In this document: in pieces, positions 1-8,053 of the stretch
How positions within the stretch are numbered: position 1 is the stretch's first letter
Layout of the letters: each line of letters opens with the position of its first letter
NCBI RefSeq assembly: GCF_009760925.1
Contig: NZ_VRLV01000014.1
Span: 124,001-188,000, forward strand
DNA: 64,000 nucleotides
Origin: Nonomuraea typhae
GTDB taxonomy: Bacteria > Actinomycetota > Actinomycetes > Streptosporangiales > Streptosporangiaceae
Direction: 5' to 3'
The notes under the pieces: model-generated
Databases searched by the model: none
The model's input: the letters and a program-made list of their open reading frames with translations, nothing else
Told to the model about the DNA's origin: nothing
Translations under genes and position numbers: made by a program

Positions 1-102
1 TCCGCCGAGCAGCAGATCAGCCCAGCCGTTGAGCAGGTGCTCGGCCGCGAACCGCGCACCTTCGCCACCTGGGCCCGGCATCACGCCGCCGCCTTCCGCT
101 GA
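1..102 (+). CDS. C-terminal end of an NmrA-like NAD(P)-binding oxidoreductase (partial)
   Basis: The window opens inside a reading frame that runs from base 1 and stops at a TGA at 100-102, giving 33 residues. The tail contains EQVLGREPRTFATWARHHA followed by AAFR. This closely resembles the end of NmrA/SDR-type NAD(P)H-binding proteins, where a 'VLGRxPRTFxxFAxxHAAAF' segment is common. A second complete NmrA-like gene at 17002-17850 ends in the related VLGREARGFGQWAEENKAAF. Only the C-terminus is visible, so substrate and role cannot be inferred. Confidence 0.6.
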   Translation, partial: SAEQQISPAVEQVLGREPRTFATWARHHAAAFR

Positions 103-459
103 CGGACGCCGTCACGGAACCAGGCGTGGTCATCGGCCGGCGCGTCGCATCGCGATCAGACAGCCGGGAGACGCCGTCGGTAGCGGCCATGCCGGCGCCC
201 GGACGGGGTGGCACACCGCCGGCATGCCGCCTTCCCGGCGCAGGTCCGGGCTGCGCTCTGGCTCGATCGTCTGGGCATGCACCTGGTGGACAAGCAGGTT
301 GACGCAGCAGGGTTCCTCACCTGTCGGGACCTGCCGCACAATGCCTCGCGGCCGCTCGTGATGATCGGTTCTGGAGTGAACCGATGATGGCGATGCGGCC
401 GTTCGCCCACAGGCCGAGCTACAGAATCGCGATCACACCCCAGACGACCGGACCAACGA
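103..459. other. Gap between NmrA tail and TauE gene; one doubtful small frame
   Basis: No convincing gene. One + frame beginning at a GTG at 208 and ending with TGA at 385-387 would give 59 residues containing ALWLDRLGMHLVDKQVDAAG. Its composition is protein-like, but I see no clear ribosome site and do not recognise the sequence. It may be a remnant of a longer gene. The other open frames here are Arg/Pro-rich and look like noise. Confidence 0.25.
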
Positions 460-1287
460 TCACGGGCTGGGCGCGGCGTGCCGAGCCAACTTGACCGCCG
501 AGATCAGCAGCACGAGCGCAAGAGCGGGGATCAGGACGAGGTCGGGGATCACGCCGAGCAGCAGACCGCCGAGTAGGGCGCCGGCAACCGACCCTGCGGT
601 CATGACCGCGACGAAGCGGAGGTGGGCACCCAAGACAGCGAAGCTGCCGTCGCGGCTGTAGCGGGCGAAGGCCACCAGCATCGTGGGCAACGACACCAAC
701 AGCGACAAACTGCCCGCGATCTTGATGTCCACCGCGTAAAGCAGCACGATCGTCGGGATCAGCAACTCCCCGCCGGCCACGCCCATGATGGCCGCGACGA
801 CACCGATCCCGAATCCGGCCACGACCCCAGCCACTGCCTGAACGGGGCCGGGCGGCGCCGGCGACCCGATCGTGGCGGTGTGGGTGAGTACCAAGGCGGC
901 GGCCATGAGCACCATCAAGGCGGCCAGCACCTTGTAGAGGGTGGCACTGCGCATCCGCACCGCCCAGGACGCCCCGGCCCAGGCACCCAGCAGGCTTCCG
1001 GCGAGCAGGTTGACCGCGACCGGCCAGTGAGCGGCCAAATCCGCAAGGGGAACGGCAGCCAGCCGGGCGGGCAGCGCGGCCAGGACCACGACCAGGCTCA
1101 TCGCCTTGTTCAAGATGACCGCGGCCAGCGCGGCGAACCCGAACAGGCCGACGAGGAGTGGCAGCCGGAACTCCGCACCGCCCAGGCCGATCATCCCGCC
1201 GAGCAGGCCCACAGCGGCTCCCGCAACGAAGACCAGCGGCGCTGAACGGACCCGCCGACCGGGCACGACGCCATCGCTTGTGCTCAC
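460..1287 (-). CDS. TauE/SafE (TSUP) family membrane transporter
   Basis: About 275 residues with roughly eight hydrophobic segments and the duplicated glycine-rich layout of the sulfite exporter TauE/SafE family. The N-terminal half has GAAVGLLGGMIGLGGAEFRL and the C-terminal half has GFGIGVVAAIMGVAGGELL, the two signature repeats. Members export or import sulfur-containing or organic anions at the inner membrane; the substrate is not predictable here. I place the start at GTG 1287, which puts the first membrane segment close to the N-terminus. An ATG at 1374 would add 29 unrelated-looking residues. It is followed on the same strand by non-coding DNA. Confidence 0.8.
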   Translation of the reverse strand: MSTSDGVVPGRRVRSAPLVFVAGAAVGLLGGMIGLGGAEFRLPLLVGLFGFAALAAVILNKAMSLVVVLAALPARLAAVPLADLAAHWPVAVNLLAGSLLGAWAGASWAVRMRSATLYKVLAALMVLMAAALVLTHTATIGSPAPPGPVQAVAGVVAGFGIGVVAAIMGVAGGELLIPTIVLLYAVDIKIAGSLSLLVSLPTMLVAFARYSRDGSFAVLGAHLRFVAVMTAGSVAGALLGGLLLGVIPDLVLIPALALVLLISAVKLARHAAPSP

Positions 1288-1745
1288 ACTACGCACGCTC
1301 CCATGGCCACGTTGACCGAGCTCAATGCACGGTCGGCCTAGGATCTCGCATTGCGTCGAAGCCCAAGCAGGCACCCTGCCACGCCGGTGACTCGATCACC
1401 ATGAGTGATCACGTCACGAACTTCGATCCAGATCCCGAACTCATCGACATCCCACTTCTTTGGGCTTTCCTCCGAGACTCGGAGATCCAAGCGCCTCAAC
1501 CCAGGCGCCGGGCCCCCCAATCACGACAGCCTGGTCATCCCGGCACTGTCCAGCCCAGGCACAAGCCGCGCCGGCCCACGCTCGGGGGTCCGGGGGCCGG
1601 AAGGCCCCTGGCGGGGGCCGCGGGGGCTTGGCCCCCGCACCACGCAGCCCGAACGCCCCCGCGCGCAGCGCGCCCCCACGTGAGGACCTTGCCCTTAGGG
1701 GCCTCACCGTGTGCAGCGCGGCCCGCGTGAGGGTCTTGCCTTGGG
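1288..1745. other. Intergenic stretch with GC hairpins
   Basis: No gene I can support. The stretch lies between the end of the GGDEF gene and the start of the TauE gene, both on the minus strand. It holds two perfect hairpins (entered separately at 1593-1638) and, around 1679-1745, an imperfect repetition of GTGAGG-N-CCTTGCC-like sequence. Short open frames at 1338-1520 (-) and from 1401 (+) lack good ribosome sites. Confidence 0.5.
1593..1638. repeat. Two adjacent perfect GC hairpins
   Basis: GGGGCC-GGAA-GGCCCC lies at 1593-1608, and a second perfect dyad GCGGGGGC-TTG-GCCCCCGC (8-bp arms, 3-base loop) lies at 1620-1638. GCGGGGGCTTGGCCCCCGC-type palindromes are a familiar dispersed intergenic element in streptomycete-like genomes. 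The pair could end transcription of the GGDEF gene on the minus strand, about 110 bases beyond its stop. There is no U-tract, as is usual for actinobacterial terminators. Confidence 0.6.
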
Positions 1746-3053
1746 TTAGGTGGCCGGAGGGAGGGGTGGTGGGTCTGTGGGGGGTGTGGGTGGGGGTGGT
1801 TGGACGGCTGGGATGCAGATGCGGTCGCGGCCCAGTTCCTTGGCTCGGTACAGGGCCAGGTCGGCGGCGGCCAGGAGTTCGATCAGGTCGTCGCCGTGGA
1901 TGCTCATGATGGCCACGCCCGCCGAGATCGTTACCGTGATCATGGCGTCGTCGGCCGGGATGGCCATGCGGCCGATTCTGTGGCGGAGGCGTTCCGCGAC
2001 GCGGCGGGCCTCTGAGATGTCGGCCCTCGGGAGGAGGACGACGAATTCCTCGCCGCCGAAGCGGCCGACCACGTCGTAGTCGCGGAGCTGGCTGCGCAGT
2101 GTGGCGGCCACGCCTACCAGGACCTGGTCGCCCACCAGGTGGCCGTGGGTGTCGTTGACGCGCTTGAAGTGGTCGATGTCGATGATGAGCAGGGCCAGCG
2201 TTTCGCCGGTTCTGCGGGCTCGGACGATCTCGGTGTCGGCCTCTCGTTGCCAGGCCGCGGCGTTCAGGAGGCCGGTCTTGGGGTCGGTGCGGGCGGCGGC
2301 CTGGAGTTGGGCGTGCAGGAGGCTGCGCTGGAGCAGGACCACCGGAGGGAGGGCCAGGACCAGCAATGACAGGTTCAGGCCGCAGGCTATGGCCACCAGG
2401 ACGCCCAGGCAGAGTTCGACCACGTCCAGCAGGACCGACTCCCGGTCCCACAGGACGTCGCGCCAGCGGGTGTCGGGGTCGGCGGTGTGGGCGGCCAGGG
2501 CGATCAGGGCCGTGTTGAGCAGGGCGAACAGGGTGGCGCAGGCCACTGCGTACAGGATGGGCGGGGCGCCGCCCTTGGACAGGACGGCGGTGTCGGGGAC
2601 CAGGCGGTGGAAGACCACCGAGGCGGTGCAACCGGCCAGGCCGATCGCGGCGGAGCTGAAGACGCGGCGGTAGAGGACCGTCGCCCGGACGCGCCACTGC
2701 AGCAGGACCTGCAGCAAAATCGGGGCGAAAAGGGCATAGACCGGCGGCAGCAGCAAAGCCACGGGCAGCCACCATGCCGACAGGAGGTCGCGGGAGACCC
2801 CTGCCGGCATGCCCAATCGCCTGGTCGCTTCGATGCAGACCGCACCACAGGCCATCAACGCCCCGAAAGTCAGCAAATCTGACAAGCGAATTTCGGCAGA
2901 TGTCGTAAAGACCGCAATCGCTGCTACGTCGAGGATTACGATCCCTATGAGATAGACCATGAGGGCGCGGCGCTGCCCGAGCAGCGGCCAGCGACCGGCC
3001 AGTGTTGACACACCGTCGCGAGACTTGACCGAGGTGTGACTGGTCGCCGCCAT
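1746..3053 (-). CDS. Membrane-anchored diguanylate cyclase (GGDEF)
   Basis: About 435 residues. The first ~230 form several hydrophobic helices (for example VYLIGIVILDVAAIAVF) and probably act as a membrane sensor. A GGDEF domain then begins near RTDPKTGLLNAAAW, with DIDHFKRVNDTHGH for metal and nucleotide binding and the catalytic loop GRFGGEEFVVLLP. GGEEF is an active-site variant compatible with cyclic-di-GMP synthesis. No EAL domain follows, and the C-terminus ends in a Pro/Thr-rich tail. I start at the ATG at 3053, directly behind AGAGGAGACGGG, rather than at an ATG 12 codons upstream. It stands alone. C-di-GMP controls development in this group, but the signal sensed here is unknown. 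Confidence 0.88.
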   Translation of the reverse strand: MAATSHTSVKSRDGVSTLAGRWPLLGQRRALMVYLIGIVILDVAAIAVFTTSAEIRLSDLLTFGALMACGAVCIEATRRLGMPAGVSRDLLSAWWLPVALLLPPVYALFAPILLQVLLQWRVRATVLYRRVFSSAAIGLAGCTASVVFHRLVPDTAVLSKGGAPPILYAVACATLFALLNTALIALAAHTADPDTRWRDVLWDRESVLLDVVELCLGVLVAIACGLNLSLLVLALPPVVLLQRSLLHAQLQAAARTDPKTGLLNAAAWQREADTEIVRARRTGETLALLIIDIDHFKRVNDTHGHLVGDQVLVGVAATLRSQLRDYDVVGRFGGEEFVVLLPRADISEARRVAERLRHRIGRMAIPADDAMITVTISAGVAIMSIHGDDLIELLAAADLALYRAKELGRDRICIPAVQPPPPTPPTDPPPLPPAT

Positions 3054-3312
3054 CCCGTCTCCTCTCAGAACTAACGATGTGTAACACAATAGTTGCGGAG
3101 TGTGCGTTGCGCGACGGGAACCGCTACCTTTGGCACGGTGGCCACGTCCGTCATGTGGTCAGCGAATGGGATACCGCTCACTCCGCGAGCGGGCCGTGCG
3201 GGAAAGGAGCAGCCATGGTGCGGGGCGTGACCTGGACCTGACAGATGCTCTCGACATCTGACACGGGCAACACCATCGGCCGGTTCTCCCGGTGTCCGAG
3301 CTCGCCAGGCTC

Positions 3313-3342
3313 GGGGCACCGATCGTGTACGGCCGGTGCCCC
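3313..3342 (-). terminator. Hairpin behind the ssb gene
   Basis: GGGGCACCG and CGGTGCCCC form a perfect 9-bp stem with a 12-base loop, starting 24 bases past the ssb stop codon on the minus strand. There is no U-run, but position and strength fit an actinobacterial intrinsic terminator. The rest of 3054-3365 holds the GGDEF promoter region and no gene I can support. Confidence 0.6.
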
Positions 3343-3365
3343 CTCCTAATCCCGCCCGCCGCAGC

Positions 3366-4166
3366 TCAGGCGGCCAGCCGTTCCCTCGCGGACTCGCCTG
3401 GGCCGTCGCCCGCCGTGCCCAGCACGTTGACCAGCGGGTCTCCCTTCGCCGTCGCCGCGGCAGCCGGCTCCTCCCGCCGTCCCCGCCGTCGCGCCCGGCC
3501 CTCCTGCGTCGCCTCGCCCTTGCCCAGTTCGCCAGCGCCGACCTCGCCGGCCCTGGCCTCGCCCGGGATGACTTCGTGGGCGCTGGCCTCGCCGGCCCTG
3601 GCCGGGTGGGCGTCTGCGCCGGTCAGCGCGGGTGTCTCCGCCGGCCGCACGCTCGGCTCGGCCATCACGGTCTCCCACGCGGGCGGGGCGAGTTCGGGCA
3701 GCGCCTCACCCAGGTGGGCCAGGGCGGGCCGGCCGGAACCCATCGCCCAGTCCTGGGTCTCCTCGTCGAGCCGGTCACGCCGCTCCCTGCTCACGATCGA
3801 CGTGCCGCGCTCGGGCTTGGTGAACACCCCGGTGCCCCAGCGCAGATCGTGCCCGACCGAGGACGCCTCCACCTCGGCCATGAAACGCCGGTCCGACTCC
3901 GGGCCGAACTCCCGGATGCGGAGCTTGCCCGAGACCACCACCGGGTGCCCCACCCTGATCGACTGCGCCACGTTGTCGGCCAGCGTGCGCCAGCATCGTA
4001 CGGCGAAGCAGACCTTCTCCCCGTCGGTCCACTGCCCGGTCTTCTTGTCGAAGTACCGGTGACTGGTCAGCACGCGCAGCGAGGTCACCCGGACACCGTC
4101 TTCAAAGGTGTACTGACGTGGCTCGGATGCCACGTTGCCGGTGAGCGTGATGTAGATGTCGTTCAT
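3366..4166 (-). CDS. ssb: Single-stranded DNA-binding protein
   Basis: 266 residues. The N-terminal OB fold starts with MNDIYITLTGNVASEPRQY and includes FAVRCWRTLADNVAQSIRVGHPVVVSG-type core strands, typical of bacterial SSB. It binds single-stranded DNA during replication, repair or natural uptake. The C-terminal half (from about residue 130) is a long Ala/Glu/Gly-rich disordered tail. It ends in SARERLAA rather than the acidic DDIPF tip that recruits partners, so this looks like a secondary paralogue rather than the housekeeping SSB of the rpsF-ssb-rpsR operon. The ATG at 4166 follows GGGAGGCAACCG; an upstream in-frame ATG would add 38 unrelated residues. A terminator-like hairpin follows. 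Confidence 0.85.
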   Translation of the reverse strand: MNDIYITLTGNVASEPRQYTFEDGVRVTSLRVLTSHRYFDKKTGQWTDGEKVCFAVRCWRTLADNVAQSIRVGHPVVVSGKLRIREFGPESDRRFMAEVEASSVGHDLRWGTGVFTKPERGTSIVSRERRDRLDEETQDWAMGSGRPALAHLGEALPELAPPAWETVMAEPSVRPAETPALTGADAHPARAGEASAHEVIPGEARAGEVGAGELGKGEATQEGRARRRGRREEPAAAATAKGDPLVNVLGTAGDGPGESARERLAA

Positions 4167-4325
4167 CGGTTGCCTCCCATGCGGCGGGCGGGCTGCCCGC
4201 GGACGGGAGACACGGTCTCGTGAAGCGGGTGGGGTCAATGCCGCCGAACGCGATTCTGGGGACAGGCGGGACAGCGGCAATCGCGCCTGTGGAAAACACC
4301 GCCGCGCCGTACCAAGAACGCCCGG

Positions 4326-5930
4326 TCAGCCCGTGAGCCCCCGCATGGCCGTGACGAACTCGTTGTGCCGCCCCAGCTCCTTCTCCACCGGCTCCACCAC
4401 CATGCTCTCGGCCACCGCCCCCACGCGCCGCCGCATCTCCCGCTCCAGCCGTTCGCGCTCCCGCGAGGCCCCCAGCACGACGAAGTTCCTGGACGCGACA
4501 GCCGACAGCGCCCCCAGCCCCAGCACGGACGCCATCATCACCCCAACCCACGGCAAAGCAGCCGTATCCCCCACCACAGCCAGCGCACTGGGCAACCGGC
4601 TCCCAAAGGCCAGCCCCACCCCCAGCCACACCAGACCGAGGACGAAGGCCGCCACCAGGACGTACTGCCACGCCTTCAACGCCCGCCACCACCCGGGCAC
4701 CCGGTCGAGCTGCGGCGCGATCTCGGTCAGTTCCTCGGTCAGCGCCCTGGGCAACTGCCCGGACCGGGACCGCGCGGCCTGGTTCAGCCCGGCCCGCCAC
4801 ACGTCGGTCATCCCGCCCGACAACCCGTCGGCCAGCGCCTGCACGGCGTTGACCACCTCGGCGGGCTGGGCGCTGACCTGTCCGGTGGCGACCTCGACGT
4901 CGTCCAGCTTGAGGCTCTTGAGCGGGTCCGGCCGGAATTTCGCGATCCATCGGGGGTACGGCCAGCCGACCCACCGGCCGGAACGCTCGGCGTAGACGTT
5001 CTCCATGGCCTCGCCCAGCGCGGGCACGCCCACGGCGTCGCAGAGCGCGTCCGTCAGCCCCACCCGGCGCGCGGCGTCGATCGCGGCGGGCGCCTCCCCT
5101 ACCGGGGCGGCCTCAGCCAGCCGCCGGACCAGCCGGTCCAGGTCGGCGTCGAGCCGCTGGATGGCCGCCCGCCGCCGGGAGACGGCGTCGGCGATCACGC
5201 TCTTCAGGCTGTCGATGCCACGCCCGGACACGGCCGAGGTGGGTACCACGGTCGGCTGCGCGACGCCTTCGCGCTTGAGCAGGTCGTTGAGGTCGATGAC
5301 CAGTTCGGCGAGCTCCTCGGGGGCGAGCTTGTCGGCCTGGTTGAGCGCGAAGACGGTGACGGCCTCGTGCCCGGCCAGCTCGGTGACGTAGCGGCGGTGG
5401 GTGGAGGCGTCGGCGTACTTCTGCGGGTCCAGCACCCACACGACCAGGTCGGCCACCCCGATGAGCCGGTCGGCCTCGTTGTCGGTCAGCGCCCGGATCG
5501 AGTCGTGGTCGGGCAGGTCGAGCAGGATGAGCCCGTGCAGGCGGCTTTCGCCCTTGTCCAGGGCGCTGGCCCTGGCGAAGCGGTGGCGCCACTGCACCTG
5601 CAGCCAGTCGAGCAGCGGCGCGGCGCCGTCGAGGCCCCACACGCAGGCGTGGGTGCGCGCGGTGGTGGGCCGGCGTACGCCGGTGGGCGACAGCTCCAGC
5701 CCGGACACGGCGTTGAACAGCGAGGACTTGCCGCTGCCCGTGCCACCGGCCAGCGCGACCACGGTGTGCTCCGACGACAGCTTGAGCCGGTCGCCCGCCC
5801 GGATCAGCAGGGCTCCTGCGTCGGTGAGCAGCTTGTCGTCGAGCCGCCCGGGGCCGAGCTCCACGATCTTGGACAGGGCGTTCAGCCGCGGGCCGAGGCC
5901 CGGCTTGCCGGCAGTGGTCAGAACCGTCAT
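4326..5930 (-). CDS. Dynamin/Era-like GTPase with C-terminal membrane segments
   Basis: 534 residues. The GTPase domain spans about 55-240: P-loop GGTGSGKSSLFNA, a Thr-rich switch in RRPTTARTHA, G3 as DLPDHDS, and G4 as NQADK. Two hydrophobic segments near residues 400-450 (YVLVAAFVLGLVWLGVGLAF and a following stretch) could anchor it to the membrane. The architecture fits YfjP-like or bacterial dynamin-like proteins that act at membranes. The ATG overlaps the TGA of the upstream GTPase gene as ATGA, so the two are almost certainly translated together and may form a heteromeric pair, as tandem bacterial dynamins often do. The precise function is not known from sequence. Confidence 0.82.
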   Translation of the reverse strand: MTVLTTAGKPGLGPRLNALSKIVELGPGRLDDKLLTDAGALLIRAGDRLKLSSEHTVVALAGGTGSGKSSLFNAVSGLELSPTGVRRPTTARTHACVWGLDGAAPLLDWLQVQWRHRFARASALDKGESRLHGLILLDLPDHDSIRALTDNEADRLIGVADLVVWVLDPQKYADASTHRRYVTELAGHEAVTVFALNQADKLAPEELAELVIDLNDLLKREGVAQPTVVPTSAVSGRGIDSLKSVIADAVSRRRAAIQRLDADLDRLVRRLAEAAPVGEAPAAIDAARRVGLTDALCDAVGVPALGEAMENVYAERSGRWVGWPYPRWIAKFRPDPLKSLKLDDVEVATGQVSAQPAEVVNAVQALADGLSGGMTDVWRAGLNQAARSRSGQLPRALTEELTEIAPQLDRVPGWWRALKAWQYVLVAAFVLGLVWLGVGLAFGSRLPSALAVVGDTAALPWVGVMMASVLGLGALSAVASRNFVVLGASRERERLEREMRRRVGAVAESMVVEPVEKELGRHNEFVTAMRGLTG

Positions 5931-8053
5931 CTAGCGACCTCGAGGTTGTACGTCGCCTGGTAGAGCCGGGTGGCGGCGCTCTCGTCCGGGACGCCCGCCG
6001 AGTCGAGCGCCTGTGCGTAACGCAGGGATTCCTCGTCGAACAGCACGCCGATCCTGGCCCGCAGGTCGCTGAGCGCCTTGGCGCCGATGCCGCGCAGCGA
6101 CTCGGCGCCGAGCAGGGCGTTGACCAGCTTGTGCGGCACGCCTTCGACGCTGCCGCCGCTGAACATGGCGACCATGAAGATCAACGCCAGGGAGTCGGCG
6201 TCGAAGGAGACGAGCTTGGAGATCGAGCGTTTGGCCACGCCTTCGGTGCGGACCAGCTCGGTGACGTGTTCCTGCCAGGCGACGACGGCCCGGTTGGCAC
6301 GCCGCGTCAGCTCGTCGGAGGCGCGTTCGAGCCCGGCGCCGAGCGTGCCGCCCAGTTCGGCGCGGTGCCGCCAGCGGGCCACGACCTCCTCCGCGGCGCG
6401 GTTGGCCGCGGCGGCGATCAACGCCTCCAGCCCGGTGCGGATCGCGGTCCTGAACGCCTGGATGCGCTCGGGCGTCTCCTTGGCCGCCTTGCCGCGCCTG
6501 CGCACCTGCAGGGCGCGGGTCAGCTCGCCGGAGCCGGTGAAGTCCTGCCAGCGCGCCAGCACCTCGCCGTTGACGAGCGAGCCGTTCTTGGTGGCCCGGT
6601 CGATGTCCGACAGGGCGCTGACGTAGGCGGCCTCGATGTCGGCACGCAGCTCGTTGCGGAAGGCGACCTGCTCCTCCAGCTGCCTGGCCAGCTCGGGAAC
6701 CCGGGTGCGGAAGCTGTCGAGCACGCCGGTGAGCGTCTCGCGGACCGCCTGCGCCCGCCGTTCCTCGTCGACGGAGAGCTCGGCCAGCCACAGCCGCAGG
6801 TCGGTGACCTCGCTGTCGGGCAGTCTCCCGTCGGTGACCTTCGCCTCGTTGACCACGAACCGGTCGGCCTCGCCCAGGCCATACTCGGTGAGCATCCGGA
6901 CGAAGTGCTTCAGCACCACCTCGCGCGCCCGCGGCTGCACCCGGGAGAGCACGATCCCCAGCCGCGCGCCGCGCTCCTTGGCCAGGCGCAGCAGCTTCCA
7001 GGCGGGCGCGTCGGCGTACCGGGCGGCGGTCGTGACGAAGATCCACAGGTCGGCGGCGTCGAGCATCCGATGGGCGACCTCGTGGTGCTCCTCGACCACG
7101 GAGTCGATGTCGGGGGTGTCGAGCAGCGCCACACCCTGGGGCAGCTTCTCGGTGGGCACCACGACCAGGCTGTCGAGCCCCGCCTCCGGGGACGGTTTGT
7201 CCAGCCGCCGCAGCCCGCCGAGCAGCTCTCCCGAGCTGAACCAGGTCAGGTCGTCCGGGTGACAGGCCAGCACCGGAGTCCCGGTCGTGGGCCGCCGCAC
7301 CCCGGTCCTGCTGATGTTGCGCTCGGCCAGGCTGTTGACCAGCGTGGACTTGCCGGCACCGGTGGATCCGGCGATCACGATCAGCGCCGGGGCCGTGCTG
7401 GTGCGCACCCTGGGCAGCACGTAGTCCTGAAGCTGGGCGAGCAGCTCCGCCCGCGTCTGCCGGGCCTCGGCCGCCCCGGGCAGCTCGAGCCCGAACCGCA
7501 GGTCGGCCACGCTGAGCCGCAGCGCGTCGAGCGCCGCCGTGAGCTGCTCGGCCGCCTCGGCGGGCAGTTCCTCCACCCGCACGGCTCCCGCGGGCTCCTC
7601 GCCGTCCGCGCCCGGCTCCTCCTCCTGGGGTACGGCTTCCGCCGCGTCCTGCTCATCCCCGGCAGGCGCGTCCCCGGAAGCGGCATCATCCTCGGCAGGC
7701 GCGTCCTCTTCGGCAAGCGCGTCCTCAGCGACCGCGTCCTCGTCGGGAGCGTCCTCGTCGACAGCGGAGTCGTCGACAGCGGAGTCGTCGACAGCGGCAT
7801 CGGAGTCGTCGGCAAGCGCGCCTTCGCTCACCTCGGCGGCATCGTCGTCGCCCAAGTCGCCCAAGTCGCCCAAGTCGCCTGAGTCGCCCAAGTCGCCCGA
7901 GTCGCCCGCCAGGACCTCCTCCGGCTCAGCGGCCTCAGGCGGCTCGGCCACGCCCTCGCCGCCCCGCCGTACCTCTCGCGGCTCCCTGATCGGCGGCATG
8001 AACAGCGTCCGCTCCCCGGCGCTCTCCTGGTGCCCGTCACCCATGGCGTTCAC
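5927..8053 (-). CDS. Large dynamin-family GTPase with acidic repeat linker
   Basis: About 708 residues. An N-terminal low-complexity acidic region (roughly 40-150, rich in Asp-Asp-Ser-Ala and Gly-Asp-Leu repeats) precedes a GTPase domain: P-loop IAGSTGAGKSTLVNSLAE, switch RRPTTGTP, G3 DTPDIDS, and a degenerate G4 at LSRVQP. A long helical C-terminal half follows, as in dynamin-like proteins. I choose GTG 8053 because it overlaps the TGA of the siroheme gene as GTGA and sits behind GGAGCGGG; an ATG at 8044 is the alternative. The frame stays open much further upstream, but that part is the complement of the siroheme gene. Coupled at its 3' end to the second GTPase by ATGA. Confidence 0.82.
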   Translation of the reverse strand: MNAMGDGHQESAGERTLFMPPIREPREVRRGGEGVAEPPEAAEPEEVLAGDSGDLGDSGDLGDLGDLGDDDAAEVSEGALADDSDAAVDDSAVDDSAVDEDAPDEDAVAEDALAEEDAPAEDDAASGDAPAGDEQDAAEAVPQEEEPGADGEEPAGAVRVEELPAEAAEQLTAALDALRLSVADLRFGLELPGAAEARQTRAELLAQLQDYVLPRVRTSTAPALIVIAGSTGAGKSTLVNSLAERNISRTGVRRPTTGTPVLACHPDDLTWFSSGELLGGLRRLDKPSPEAGLDSLVVVPTEKLPQGVALLDTPDIDSVVEEHHEVAHRMLDAADLWIFVTTAARYADAPAWKLLRLAKERGARLGIVLSRVQPRAREVVLKHFVRMLTEYGLGEADRFVVNEAKVTDGRLPDSEVTDLRLWLAELSVDEERRAQAVRETLTGVLDSFRTRVPELARQLEEQVAFRNELRADIEAAYVSALSDIDRATKNGSLVNGEVLARWQDFTGSGELTRALQVRRRGKAAKETPERIQAFRTAIRTGLEALIAAAANRAAEEVVARWRHRAELGGTLGAGLERASDELTRRANRAVVAWQEHVTELVRTEGVAKRSISKLVSFDADSLALIFMVAMFSGGSVEGVPHKLVNALLGAESLRGIGAKALSDLRARIGVLFDEESLRYAQALDSAGVPDESAATRLYQATYNLEVAR
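7757..7904. repeat. In-gene tandem DNA repeats coding the acidic linker
   Basis: Two arrays lie inside the GTPase gene. At 7757-7797 a 15-base unit (gtcgacagcggagtc) occurs 2.7 times. At 7851-7904 a 9-base unit (cccaagtcg and one- or two-base variants) occurs six times. Both lengths are multiples of three, so slippage would lengthen or shorten the acidic Asp/Gly/Ser linker without breaking the frame. Confidence 0.85.

Noticed and set aside
1401..1730. Possible + strand protein starting MSDHVTNFDPDPELIDIP
   Set aside because: The first 35 residues look plausible, but there is no ribosome site and the rest is low-complexity translation of the GC hairpins.
1441..3087. 548-residue frame overlapping the GGDEF gene
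   Set aside because: Same strand but other phase, very Arg/Pro-rich, and lacking any motif; the GGDEF frame explains the region.
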